Shown here one piece after another: positions 42,500-55,926 of a stretch of 64,000 nt of DNA (its first letter is position 1; every line of letters starts with the position of its first letter). The stretch is taken from contig JAYGXS010000001.1 in the NCBI GenBank assembly GCA_036362985.1, forward strand, positions 54,305,036 to 54,369,035, read 5' to 3'. Made by a program: the position numbers and the translations under genes. The notes under the pieces were generated by a model, which worked only from the letters and a program-made list of their open reading frames with translations, was not told the DNA's origin and did not search any database. The DNA is from Ligula intestinalis (lineage: Eukaryota; Platyhelminthes; Cestoda; Diphyllobothriidea; Diphyllobothriidae).

Positions 42500-45400
42500 T
42501 AAGCAAAGTTCATGTGGTGGTCAGAGGTCCCCAACGGGTGACCGCCTGCCAGGCCGATTCCGGCCAAGTGACAGCAAATGGCAGGTGGCGAGGCGCTGAT
42601 GAACTGCGGTTCGATGAAGTGCTTATGACCCATCTGATAGACACCAGTGGTGGACCAACTGCACCGTCTGTGCGTGCGTTTGTTTGTGTTGTCCGACCAG
42701 CTGGTGTTCAGGGTTATGCTTGGCTGATGAAGGCTAATAAACCCGAAGCAGTTCTGTATCAAGTTACCCCCAAATGCTGTCATACCTCCTTACTGCTATG
42801 TATATATATATCCTTACCTTTCAGTGCAAGACTGGGTTGTTTGTGGTTAACGACTGTTAGCAAATGCAGGAGCGACTTCTTTATTCACAATGGAACTTTT
42901 GGCAAGCTCTCTACGTTGCATGTCAACGATCACTTAGCTACATGCACTTTTCTGCGTTGTATGGGTATCTCATCCCCCCATTTTCGTGACTGGCACCACA
43001 AAACATCCGTAGTCTGCTCTTATGAATTCACAAAGGTGGAACCTATTTCCATGACTCACTGTTGTGAAAAAACAAACTAATTAACCGCATGTTTTAAATT
43101 GTAAACGGCTCCAATATAAATGTACTGGCCTGATGAGTCTTTACCCAAAACCTAGGTTTTCCTGCCAACTACTCTTCTGAATTCTATGCTGAGATTTTGG
43201 AACCATCACGATTAAGTTAAATATTTAAAAAGTGCATAAATGAGATATTTTGCTGACGGATGTCTGCAAAATTTATCATGATTCAAGATAAATTTCAAAA
43301 AACTATGGGGCGTTGACAGGTTTTTTGGCTCCCTTGACAGCTTGTGAAATTGTTCGGCATTAAATTAAAGAATAATCGAAAAACGATAAGGTGTTAACTT
43401 ATTCTATGAAAGATATTTGCATAGAAAACCGCCAGACTACAATATTATTTGACTCTTATTGAAATGCCTAAAATTCTAACCTAAAACCCTTTTCAACCAT
43501 GCGCTGCATGTAAAGAAGACATTTTCTGAAGCAGGTTATGCAACTAAAGGCAGTATGTAGCCTTAAAGTTACCGACAGTGGATTGTATTAGTTTCCGTCC
43601 TCATGCTACCCGGTAAGGCCACATATTTTTCTGAATTAGCTTCCAAATTGTCACATTAATTTCACACTTATTTTCAGCGAAGGTTTCTATTCGACGACAC
43701 CGACCTATTTTATCCTATCGACAATAGCATTAGGCTAAGAGCGAAACAACATTATTTGCTTTGTTCCAAAAATGAATAAAGCGAAACGATTTGCCTTTCA
43801 AGATTTCAAACCTTAAAGATGGTACACACCATGGTACCAAGGTGCGTCCGGTAGGAACAAAATTTGCTATGTAGTTTATTGACTCTGTGCCTCTCACGGC
43901 AGTTAGCACAACGAAGGCTAGACGATAGTATGAAACATCTATTCAAGTGTCAAATCATGCGTACTTATTATTTTAAAGTAGAATAGGCAGTTTTATGTTG
44001 ACGTCATCCATCTGTTGACTATAACTTCTACACTTCTTATTGAGATTGAAGGATGTGAGCCCAGTGCTAACTTTAATCAGCGTCACTTCTGACTCACAAA
44101 ACAGTCAGCAATACTATCAGCAAATACTATCACGCAAGTACAACCTAGGTAGTAGTACTAGAAATAGCAGTAGTGGTAGTAGCAGTACCAGCCTTAGCTT
44201 AATAGAGTCGGGCCCGACACTTATAGATAGTGAGGGTAGACAGTGCAGATATAACCGTACAAAGTCTACTGTCACCAAAGACCAGGTTCAAGTGGTGTTT
44301 CTGGCCGCATCTGCAGAAAGCGGCTTACGCCTAATTCTTGCTCGGAAATCTCGGCTTTGCCTTGTCCCCGGTTGAAGCGTATGAGGGTTTAGAGTGGGAT
44401 AGATGGCGTTGCGTCTACTTTCACTAAACATGGCCGCAGTTCCTATCCCCGCTCTCGGGCAAATAGTGGACATCACTGATTACGGTGGTTGAACACGGTG
44501 GTTGAGAACACGTGACATTTCGGCACTTACGCAGTTTTACATCAGAAGTGTGATGAAGCTATTTTCAACCAAGGCATAAAAATATGCGATACAGTCTACA
44601 TCGAGATGGATGCAGACTTATCGTTGAAACTATGATATCGTTAAACGGAACTCAGAAGTGTCTTAAAGCGTAGCGAACGTATGCAATATAGTTTTAAAGG
44701 ATATGCACGGTTTTTCAGAGTGGAAATAATAACACGCAGAACTAGGATGCTGACGTGTCATAGGGACTATGTTGCCAAGTTAAAAAAGCTGTCTGATGCA
44801 AAAATCAGCTGTGATTGTGCGGCAGAATTTAGAGGTGTCAGTTAGATTGGATTTATTTTAAGGAATTCAAAAATAAAGGGGACTGCTAAATTATTGCAAA
44901 CCAGAGTGACATTGTAATGATCATTGGCTGTTAAGTCAACGATGTCAACTGTGATTCCCATTTTAAAATAGCATCCAAGTCGTTTTGGAGAAGGTGGATT
45001 TTGACAAACTTTTGTAGGACGAGAGTAAATCACGTTATGTCCGAATTCAATTTATAAACGTTCATTTAACGAACATAGACTTTTACCATAAAATGAAAGA
45101 ACTAAGTAGTGCAGGGTCTCACCATAAAGTACAGTGGAATTCCCCAGAATGTAAATATAATTACCATTTCTAGATGTGTAAAAATTTGACTGAAGACAAA
45201 ATAATTTGCAAGTTGGCACGCAGTCAGCATGGCTGTCTAGCAATGGGGTGACAGGTCACTCCTACTCGTGTGATTTTCAACTGAGCTGCGGCAGGTATGA
45301 ATGCACAGGTGAGAACGTTGAGGCTTGATAGGATTTTTTAAAACCTTTTTTATTCTAGTAAAAAAGTTGCGCTTGCGCACACGTTTGTTCTATTTTGAAT

Positions 45401-48400
45401 GAGTTCCTACAAGTGGATTACTCCAGTGCTTTGTGGATATTTGAACAGGGCAGTCTCAAATGTCTCCTGCTCTACCCCGCAAAATCAAAAGCCTGTTCTC
45501 TGCGTTTGGTGCAATAACACCCATCAGATTATTCAGAATGGCGGTTAGCCAGAAAACCTTAACCTTAAGTAAATTTTCATCAGGACAGTACATTGTATAC
45601 TTGAATGAATTTGAAAATCCCAATTTGAGTGAAACAGTTAAAAAATTGAGATTGTTTATTTTGATTATTTAGTTGACTTAAGACGCAAAAGGCTGTTCAC
45701 TAGGAAAAAAATCAGCTCAAATATGTACACTGGGAGCAAAAAAGAGCAAAATTGGGATAAAGCCATCATTTGTTTATGTCCAAGGAATTGCCTACGCTTT
45801 AAAACAGTGCAGGAAATACTTTTAGTTTGTGCGTGTTGTACTATAAAAGAACACGAATACATAACAGAAACGTATCAATTATATTTGTTTAGTTTTTTGC
45901 TCAATTTTGTTTTGTGTTCATGAAATTGAGGATTTTTGTCGGAAATGAAGAGTGAATTAAGTTTAAAAAATTTTATTTCGCAAATCGAGTAAGTTTCGAG
46001 TCATAAAATTTAGTACTCAACTTATAAGGCTGACATTTGTTTTACGCCACCGAAAATATCGTCTGTAACACAGTATCTATACAAACACTCGAGACACAAC
46101 GTCCATTTTTCTTGTCAAGCCCTGAGCAAAAGATTTCCAGACATACTCAATGTTTAGAGAAGAAAGAATTATAAAAATCTTGCAATGAAACAGGCAGAGG
46201 AGTATTGGTTTTCTCAAAATCGTCGATAATAATCTGCAACTCTGCTGTACTTTTAGTTTCGTAGAAGTGAGCCTAGAAGCAAACAAATATGCAAAAAGCT
46301 TTTTTGACAACACAGAAATGTGGGCTATTTTAACTTCAGCAGACGATGTACTCCTTATTCTCAGGAAAATCAAAAACATGGTCAAACTTTGCCACTTTTA
46401 TCTTTACTATATCTTCGAAAAGGTATATTGCGGTAAAACTTGGCACAGGGGGATCTAACTAAAGTGCTATTTCAAGTAATAGCTTGTTATACATAGCTTT
46501 TATGTTGATTCTAAGCATATAAGTATCTGACATTGGTTGCAGACTTTCATTTCTTTCGACCATTAGCTGGCATGTTTGAGGTGCATTATAAAGAATGCGC
46601 AAAAACTCACTATTCAGAACTATATCTTTTTGAAAGTTTTGGTCAGAACCTAATCGAAATCCCAAAATAATAAAGAAGAAATGTGGGAGAATGAAATTTC
46701 TCTAAGTGTTAAAAAATGATTTGTTTACAACTGTATTTGACAAGTCCATGTAAATTTATTAGTCACTGACCGACATATCCGCACGTAAGCTTACGAAATA
46801 TCTTACACATGTCACCTCCCAATCGGTAAAAACAAGCAAAAATCTGCTTGCCTAATTACCAGCTAAATCAAGCAATGTATAAACGGAGGAAAAAATAGTA
46901 GTTCTCATGAAACCGTGTCGGAATACAAACTCGAACTTTGGGCTGTTCGATAACAGCCTACATAAAATTGCACTTAATATGGACGCACATGGATTCACAG
47001 TTTTGCAAACCGACTGCTTGTCAACGTAAGTCTACTTTTGCTCCTTTATTAACTCAGCTTTTTTTCATGAACAGGCTTCATCTACATTTAAAATTTAAAA
47101 TTACCTACTACGCCCGATTTCCACTTTTTCAGACTTGTCCGCTTTTCTAAAAAGCTGGTATTTCTGAACAACGTAATATTGCTTAATAAACCATAATTTG
47201 CCCTTTTTTAAAGAACGACCATTAATCTATTGCTGCAAGACTTTGTGGCCGCAGCTCTGACTGATTTCGTGTCACAGGGAGTTCCTTGGAAAAATCCTTG
47301 AATTTCATGAGTTAAAACTCTTACTGTATACGGAAGTGGGATACAGGTTAAAACATGCGCTCATTAATGTTCAGCGTTTCATGCAAGTGAGTCACCAAAG
47401 TAGAGGGAATAGGAGTAGATACGGGAGGGAAAGAGACAGCGTGTATTTAGCATAAGAGTATGATCTGATATATCTTTTCTTTGAGTGACTTCCATTTATG
47501 ACGCTACGACTATATCTTCCTTTCTATTAATATAGCATTCATCTAAGATTTACGAGAAAGTGATTTTCCTTTTTATTATCATAGAATCACTGGTATGGTA
47601 ATATTTCAAAACAACACGTATTTTAAGACTTAAATGTGGCTTTTGTATCACTTTCAAGTTTGCACATTGCTGCAGGTACATTTATGATTTTGGTTGACCA
47701 AACGAAGAAAAATCTTATATACATGGGTGCAAAATGACCAGATGATACTGGTTAGTAATTCAATCCGTTGCTCTTTTAAATAAATGTTCCCCTTCGAAAA
47801 TACAAAAAATGGGTTCCAATATAACGATAAGCGTGCATTCCCGAAAATTGCCAACAATTATTCCTGTTCAAACACCAATTATTAATTTTAACTGATAGTT
47901 CGACAAATGATTTTGTGTTTGTTGTACACGGTTGGATTTTGAATGTTGGTTCATTTTGCCTTATGACGTTGTTGTGAAGATATTCCTTACCCTTCTGACT
48001 GTGTGCTCCTAAAACATGTCAATTGGTAAGTCGTTCCCTTCATTAATACCTATTGTCTTCAACATACACTCCAAGTATTACAATAAGGACACGGGAATTT
48101 TGATGGCAGACCGGCCGCGCACTCCCCGAGCACGCGTGACGCCCGCGCACACGTGCACTGCAGATGTCCTAGCAACGCCTCGCAGCGTGGGGAACCGCGA
48201 ATTAGCATGCACGCCAAAATCTCCCCTCGAATGGGATCGCTCAACATTATTCTAGAAGTACCAAAGCCTTATAATAGGCTGCGGTGAACACGCTAATTCC
48301 ATTCCGTTGTCTCTGTACCATCTGGAATAAAGGCTTGCTATCAGAACCACTCACTTGGCTTCTTCTGCCTATTAGTCGGGTCAGAAAAAACTGGGCTGTA

Positions 48401-48840
48401 AATGGCGACACCGAAATAACTGGGCTATAACAGGAATATATATCCCTAAAATTTAGCGCAGGGCCATTCATACGTTTAAGTTATTGAGAAGAAGAGGATC
48501 AAGTCAATTCAAGTCAAATTTATTAAAGGAAATATAGGCAAACGCCTTTGAACTCCCACAGGAACAAGGGTTTTGTTTTCCTGAAATTTTGGATTCCACC
48601 GGAAATCATTAATCAAAGGTGATGGTAGCTTAGTCATAGTTATGTGCAGATACCCTTTTTATGTTATTGTTGAAAATACCAGTCGTATGCTGATGAGCAG
48701 CGACCACTCACTTATCCACGCTAGGGCACGGCGTCGATTTCGAACGCGTGTGAATACTGGATCACTCGGACAATCGAACTTCACGCCTGCTGCAGGAAGC
48801 ATGGCGATTACTTGCGAATTTAAATAAAAGGCAATGATTT
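42500..48840. other. Intergenic; no gene recognised
   Basis: More than 6 kb with only weak open frames, the longest being 188 codons at 42514-43080, which lacks any motif. A (GTA)-rich microsatellite lies near 44150-44190 and a CpG-richer patch at 48090-48250. The short dispersed repeat (second copy) is at 48515-48565. Confidence 0.45.
48515..48565 (+). repeat. Short dispersed repeat, copy 2
   Basis: TTTATTAAAGGAAATATAGG followed by CAAACGCCTTTGAACTCCC, preceded by CAAGTCAA. The last bases of the window (about 63975-64000) look like the beginning of a third copy on the minus strand (ATTTCAAGTCAAATTCATTT). Confidence 0.55.
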
Positions 48841-48849
48841 TCCCAATCC

Positions 48850-49215
48850 ATATTCAATGCTGAGATTTAATGTGGCCAAAGCAAGTCGTCACTTGAGAAA
48901 TGGGCAGGCCACCACCTCATCGTACGCCAACACCGGAGAGCCAGACAGCCGAGCGATCATCACGCCCGAGCCCATCGCCCGTGATGAAAGTTCAACAGGT
49001 CAGAGCCCGCGTGCCGTCCACCAAGCAATCCACGCGCAGGAAAGCAATTAACGTTAATTGTCTCTGTATTTTTGCAGTTATGTTTGTATCCTATAAATAC
49101 TGCAAACTTCTGTGCATGCTTTACCTGTTTCTACTTCTCATGTCACTGAGGATGAATCCACGATGGATGTCGAAACGTCAGGCGAGTAAACATATTGTTC
49201 CAGCGATCGAGTCTT
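48850..49215 (+). mobile_element. 3' end of a Penelope-like element (second family, plus strand)
   Basis: Counterpart of 39400-39920. Frames here read MLRFNVAKASRHLRNGQAT, a shifted serine/proline-rich part, then KVQQVRARVPSTKQSTRRKA, INVNCLCIFAVMFVSYKYCK. It closes with GATGTCGAAACGTCAGGCGA and TTGTTCCAGCGATCGAGTC. The upstream D/E-rich tail (…SINK…) has already been lost. Confidence 0.68.
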
Positions 49216-49219
49216 CTTT

Positions 49220-51758
49220 TCAATAGGCATATTGAGTTCCGGATGCCTGTCTCGCGTTGCACGAACAGATTGTACAGTAAGTTGGAACTCGGAATGGGAA
49301 ACACTTCCTACTGCGGACAAAAGAGACGACTATATGACTACCGCCAACTACGCAATGAAGGTACATAAAACGACTATTAGGACAGCTCCATTAGCAACTG
49401 TCTAAACAGCTTACCTGTGCGTGCTAAACACGGGCAGCTCTGCCCAGCATGTATCATGCTTTAATTAAGGCGATGCGTCATTTCAGCTCGACTCCAATTA
49501 CTGAGAAAACCAAGTTAGTCAGTCAGTTTCATTTTATTTAGTGATAGTAGCAGGCAGTTACCAAGAAACCCCGAGTTTTTGCAAACGTTAGTGTCATATT
49601 TATCTCTACGGGCTATACTAAACATTTTTAACCTCAAAATAACATTTTACCCTTACATAGCCATGGTTTTAAAAACAACGCATGCTGGAATTCGCGTGTT
49701 ATTAATCCGGGTTCAAAATGTCTAGAAAAAATCCACGACACATATGGGTATCCACGCGTTTCTTGAGGAGCTGTAGGGATATTGCCCCAACAATTGATTG
49801 AAGAACACAATTTTATTGTTCTACTGCGCGTTTTATTAATAATTTAGGCGCAGAATAATATTTGTAAGCAGCCTCATTGCGTTTTCACAAAGATAAGCCG
49901 AAAGGTGGCACTAGATCACGTCCTCAGAATTTCATTCTTGCTCAAGACCATATATTAGCTTTCAAACTGCATTTGCGCAAAAGGAATAAAGTGGTAAAAA
50001 TGCCCATCAGAGTATTCAGAAGGGTAGTTTGCGAGCATGCGTAAGCTAATAGAGGTGAATATGCGAGTTCCAGGAAGCAGCTAATAGGAAGGAGATGCAA
50101 ACGCGTTCGCTCCCCAAACTCAGTCACTGATGAAAGAGTTTTTTATTGCCCAGAGCATTATTTGATGAGAGAGTTTGTTGCTACAAAGATCTAACTTACC
50201 ACCTTTCCAAGTGTAATATACTACTAATTCCTGTTTTCATACAGTTGCTAACGCGCAGCTGCGATTACCAATTTTGTATTTTTGTCTATTAACGATAGCA
50301 CTAAGTTTGTGTTGAAAGAGCCCCTTGGGCCTTAAATATAAAATTTATTAGTATATGGGACATTCCAGATTTCCTACATAACAGGGGTATTTTAGCATTC
50401 ATGATAGTCTTGCTACCCGACTATGCACTCATAAGCGACATATTTTTTTATTTTGCGAGCTACGGCTGAAACACATTTTATGCCATAGGGTATAGGACAC
50501 CCAACTAAGAGACCGCAGACTCGATCAGTTATACCCTCGCAAAAGGTACAACGCGGTGAAATACCCCCATAGCATTGTTTGCATTGATGGCACTAAGTTG
50601 CTCTGTATCCACTCCCCTTGCACTTTCTGCTAAGCTTCAGTAAAAATTTGACTCAACCACGATCCACGACACGCAGTCTACACTGCTTTTGAATTTGCAG
50701 GTATTGTCAGACAAGTAAATCGCTTAGTTTCGCTAAATTAGCTTCGGAAAATGTTATTCTGACAGGATTCGAACTTTTGTGTGATCATACCTTCCTGTTC
50801 TTTGCAACAGTAATCTAAGACTCGCGCGATATATCCATCTGCTCACGAATGTTTTAGTTTAGTAATCTAGACAGCACATTCACTGTGTGATTTCGTCTGA
50901 TATGTAGCATCCGTATATTACTTGCCAAACTAAAGAGGTTTAAATTTTCCATGCTTTTATTGACAAACATTATCTACAACCGATTGTTTGCCAATAGGTA
51001 ACTCAACACGAGGATTAAATACCAGAAATTATAAAATAAAACAGACGCTACTCTGCCTAGTCTTGAAACCAGGACAGATAGATGAATGCAGAATCAGTGT
51101 ATATTTGCAGAAGTCTGCGTTCACGTATATGAAAGTTCTCTATTTTTAAATTTCTCAAAGCCACCTACAGGATGAGCACTTTATCAAAGTTTTTTGTACG
51201 GACACCACTAGCTTGCATAATGCCCACTTTCTTATCGAACAAATAAATAGAGCTGTATATCCATGCTAACTTGTTCTACTTTACTTTGTATATCGAATTA
51301 AATTAAATTGAATCTATAATGCTCCTTAAGCACGTTCATATCCTTAATGATTCTTACTTTTCTCAATGAATTTATTTGTGAATAAAGGTTGTCCTTCAGT
51401 TAGTTAATGAGAATGCTATATGTTTTGGTAAGTTCTTATTAATTTTTTTATTAAACCCAAGCATAGTGGCCTAGCCTTGTACCAGCTTAACTGATAAGGC
51501 AGCCTGTCACCCAGTTCATCGCCTCTGTTCGAGTGGAGGGTAAAAACGAAATAAACATTGTTTTAAATACTGTATTATTTACATGGCCAAGGTAAGAAGT
51601 AAAAAGAATTCGTGAGTGCCTATTAGGCAAACTAATTGATCAGAAAATTAAATGGAGGTTAGGCAATCCCCTAATTGTGGGGTATTTCACATCTCCGGGC
51701 AACATAAAATGGATTGTATTTGATGCATAACAGGAATCTCAATCGGCCTAATGCGTTC
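49220..51758. other. 3' flank of SLC1 copy B; no gene
   Basis: The part from about 50850 to 51300 resembles the copy A 3' flank at 9850-10250. The rest is AT-rich without recognised features. Confidence 0.5.
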
Positions 51759-51894
51759 TCATACATCACTTATATCTAAATCCGATTTTGAGTCCACCTT
51801 TTCCCACGACCGCTTCCGCCGTTTGGAAATGGTGTCGACCAATGAAACCCCAAACATCGCAGAGACTGCATTTGCACCTGAGCGCATCCGATCC
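51759..51894 (-). CDS. Copy B exon 10 (C-terminus)
   Basis: 136 bp, acceptor CTGCAAAG, stop TGA at 51759-51761. It encodes DRMRSGANAVSAMFGVSLVD then TISKRRKRSWEKV and ISDV. The Asn that SLC1 proteins use in N-V-x-G-D is present here (A-N-A-V-S-A), unlike in copy A, but the Asp is again missing. Confidence 0.87.
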
Positions 51895-54800
51895 CTTTGC
51901 AGGATAAGAAAAAGCCGGTCGATATACGCAAAAGTCCACATGTTAAAGGGCAATAAAGCCAAAACTTTGTCGGCTGCGTTTTGTGACTAGCTTTTCCGGT
52001 TCTGGAAAGAATATATTTTCGACTCTTTGTGGTTGTATCCGGGTTCTTCCTTAGCACCATACATAAAAATGAAAGGCTTGGCTTTGCCGTACTGAAAACC
52101 TTGAAAATATCTTTAATGACAGAGCCTCTGATTTCGCCTAATTTTTGCTTATAACCCTTAAATATACTGAAAAAAGGCATCTCCCCTTTGTAAAAAGGCT
52201 TTTGCAGGATTCTATCCAGCTATTTAATTGCAATGAAGTGACTAAATGTATGCTTAACAACCATGCCTAATTGGAATCATTAATTTGCATGAAGTAATTC
52301 ACCTACTGTAGATGCTAATAATGAACTGAGAAGTTGTACCATTTAGAAGCTCAGTTTCAAAATTGTAACGACCTCACAATGCTCCATATTGTAAATTAAG
52401 GAAATTCTAGTTAAGTTTAAATGATTTAAAAACGCAACTGAGTTTAAATTATTTTCAGGACCTCCAAACAACCTAATATTCATTGTAACTAATACATTCA
52501 GCATTACTTTTAAGTCTACATAAATGTGCCTTTTAAGATACACAGAAAATTGCAGAGATAATCCTCATTAAAATTAAACCCATTCCACCATTTTAGTTCC
52601 ATGCTATTATAATTTGGTGTGTTAGTCATTTAAAGTCAAATTGTGGTAGTAATTTGCAAAATCTGCACTGCATAGATGTCCTTTTAGATTGCGATACGCA
52701 GTTGACGCAACACATTTACAAGCAGCCCCAAAAACGTCATCCTACAGTGAGTAACTAAAATATTGGAGTGCATTTGAGATAAGAAAGATAACTGAAGTGC
52801 AATTTTAATATTAATCCCCATGTAGCATAATACAGGATTATTTCAAGGATGCCAGAATAAAAGTTTTCAAATGCACTTCTTTTGGGCCTCTTGTTAGAAA
52901 CTTAATCCTTAAAAGTACTGCTCGAACTGCAAAAGTTTTTCACTATTTAGTTCTGATGCATTCATAAAGTTAAATATATTTTTGGATAACGTAAGCAGAA
53001 CTATGCTTTCTTGTACTTAACTGCTAGAACATAGTGTTTTGTTCTTTAAAACAGTTTCCATTTCCCAAATGAGTTTGAGTCCTGCATGCTGTCGCATTAG
53101 CAATAAGGTTCTTCATTCTACAGGATGCCTGCCTTTCTTTTAACTAAAAATATGGCCCCTAGTATTCTTTAGTGCACTGAATGTAGACTGTGTATTGTAT
53201 TTTATGAGGGGCATTAGAGAACGAACGGATTTGATTTTCTTTTAGTAGACGTATTACAGTTTTGCCTGATCTCATAGACAAATACGTTTGTAATTTCCGA
53301 ATGTAACATTTCTTCGACTGCCGAATTTAAAGGCATGAGCACTTTTCAAATCTGTAAAATATTTGAGCTTGTTTTTGGCTAAAATATGTCTGAATTTACG
53401 GACTAAATATTTAAAAAATAAATAATGCAAAATATTTGCCAAATCAGCACTAATTTTTCTTAAACGGGATTTTTTAAGTGGCTTAAAGGAAGTGCATTCG
53501 AAAGCTTACCACGTGGCCTGTGTCAGATATCAAGGGAGTATCCCGCACTAAAATAAACACCGTTCAATGTGAGATGGTATATTATTCCCTTCACTTTTAA
53601 CAAATAATCAAGCAATTATGCTTTGCATTGACATATGCTGCTCCATGCTAAACTAGGTACTCAGTTGATATAAAGAAACCCTTCTCAATGGGTTAAGGTA
53701 CCCAGCATCTTTCGGAATATATTTATAACTTCGTGAATAAAGGGACTATTGCCAAGTCCATGCAAAAGACGCAATGATGTTTGCGAGCCTCAAACGTGTC
53801 CAAACATGACAAAAAACAATTATGACATCCATCAGTAAACGTTCATTAGTCTGGGTTAAGCGCTCGAATTAATAATTTAAACGAAATTAAAGTTTTTTCC
53901 ATTCCTTCCATAGGATTAACTTAAATGCATATATGTTTCTCAGTGGAAGACATACAACAGAAATTGAATTTATTTTCGTTTCTGAACAACGTTTGAGATT
54001 TAAATATATAAAATTTAGGATTCATTGAATTTAACAGTCAGTTAAAAATAATAAATAATATGTGCAGTCTTGCTTAACAACTCACGTACAACACGCCTTC
54101 GATCATTAAAATGCAATTCATTAATTTTCTTATCGCAAGTTAAAAAGCTAAGGTCCTTTTTATAGTAAGTTAACGCGTATGGTAGTATTTTTCTAGCCTG
54201 CTGATCGTTTTTGATGCACATGATTAAATTTACTGTATAATATTAAAATGACACCACGTTACCATTTTAAATTCCAATTTTTACTCTTTTGGGACAGTTT
54301 ATAATTTTAATAATAATAAAACGCGACAAACAATTTTCTGATCACTAATATCTTTAAGTTCCTTGTATCATGAAGCACACACCATGCTGTGCAATTAAGC
54401 TAGTGGGACTATTTGAAGTAAGCTTATTGGATAGTACGACTGAATCAGAATTTTTATATCTATGCTTTGTGCTATGGGTGAACCCCAAAAAAGTATGATG
54501 ATGTCAACAGATTTACCATTCAGAATCGGAAAATGTAGTTCAAATTTTATTAGATACGGGTGAAACCAAGTTTAAAGAATCGTATTTATTTCCAGAACCA
54601 AGGAACAATTTCAGTTAAAAAGAAGATTTTTGACAATGTGTGATGTATATAACTAAAAAAACGGAGTAAGAAATATATTTACCGCATTTTTTGACATCAT
54701 CTATTATTTTTTGTGACGGTAACGAAAACTGCCTAAATATTATCGCAAAGAATAAGGTAAAAGCAACTCATATTAAAGCTTAAGTATGCAGAAGTATACT

Positions 54801-55791
54801 TTTTTATACCATTATTTTTAAGAAAGTAAACAGACAGAAGAATCATAATGTGCTAACTCTCCTTTTTGCATTCGGAAGCTTAGAACGGACTCTAAGAATA
54901 ATGGACTTTGGTGGAAAGTGCTCCATTATAAAGGGAAAAATACGGTAATTTATTTTTAGCTAAACTCTTTTTATTTACAGGTGAATTGAAAAATCTGTAC
55001 AGCACATATGTTCTAATTTTAAAACTACCTGGAAAAAGGGCAACATGCATGGATATTCCTCAACTGGGTATCTGATTAAGTGTTTTAAAGGGTTAATCTA
55101 TTATATCAAGAGTTTATAGTTATCTTAGAAATAACAACATCAGTCTTCCCTTGCGCACCATTTTTTTATGCGATGTGTGGTTTTTTTGAAGAAATTTCTA
55201 CATATTGCCCACATGTCTATCTTTATATATTTATATCGAAAAACACATTTTTTCGATAAAAGCTTTAAGCAGATATCGTATTTTAAACTTTGTGCTGTGA
55301 ACATCAAACAGATTCTATATTTATAAAAAAAGCTTGAAAACACAGAAAATTGGCGAATATTTGTATGAATCTATTAGAATTTTTAATTAAATAACTGCAA
55401 TATGGTAAAAATATCCTGACTAATGAAAAGTTCTTTTGATATAAAGAAAGAAGTAAAGTTATCTATTTAACTTGCGATACCATTTAAACATGTTGTTCTA
55501 CTTTATAGCTTTTTTTCGTCTGTGAAACTTGAGTCTCATTACGAAAAAATGTTTGACAAACAATTAGCACTTTTCAACATATTTGCCTAGCGTTGTTCGT
55601 TATTATTTCTAAGTTTTCTTACATGTGTTAATTTCAGGTTGCAAGTTCTTGTCAATCTTTTGCAAACTTTTGCATTTTACATGAGTCCCAGCCATACTGT
55701 ACGCGTATCGACTACCAAAGTGGATCGACTTGAACATGAATGTCGATTTACTTTTAGCATAAAAGGTAACAATGAGGTCACATGGTCTTAC
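51895..55791. other. Copy B intron 9
   Basis: 3.9 kb, very AT-rich, with no recognised element or coding sequence. It is 2.4 kb longer than the copy A equivalent. Confidence 0.6.
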
Positions 55792-55926
55792 AGAAGCCAA
55801 TCGATGGCATAAAGGTAAGCAGCGTTTGCAGTTGAGAAACCGGCGGAAGAGAGGATGGTCATTGTGATCACTATACTGGCGATTGAGATCGGTGGGATTG
55901 TCAGTGCGGAGACAGCTGTTAAAAGC
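55792..55926 (-). CDS. Copy B exon 9
   Basis: 135 bp, acceptor TTTCTAG, donor GTAAGA, phase 2 in and out. It encodes LLTAVSALTIPPISIASIVI then TMTILSSAGFSTANAAYLYA and IDWLL. By direct comparison about 35 of 46 residues equal copy A, with the helix TMTILSSA unchanged. Confidence 0.87.

Noticed and set aside
42514..43080. 188-codon plus-strand open frame
   Set aside because: No motif, no repeat copy and a composition like surrounding non-coding DNA. It lies beside a Penelope terminal sequence and simple repeats.
45460..45672. 70-codon plus-strand frame with ordinary-looking composition
   Set aside because: AT-rich, no motif, no splice sites of note; consistent with chance.
50745..50850. tRNA-like segment on the minus strand with an AGTTCGAATCC B-box
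   Set aside because: T-stem and anticodon stem do not pair. At best an old tRNA-derived SINE, too weak to list.
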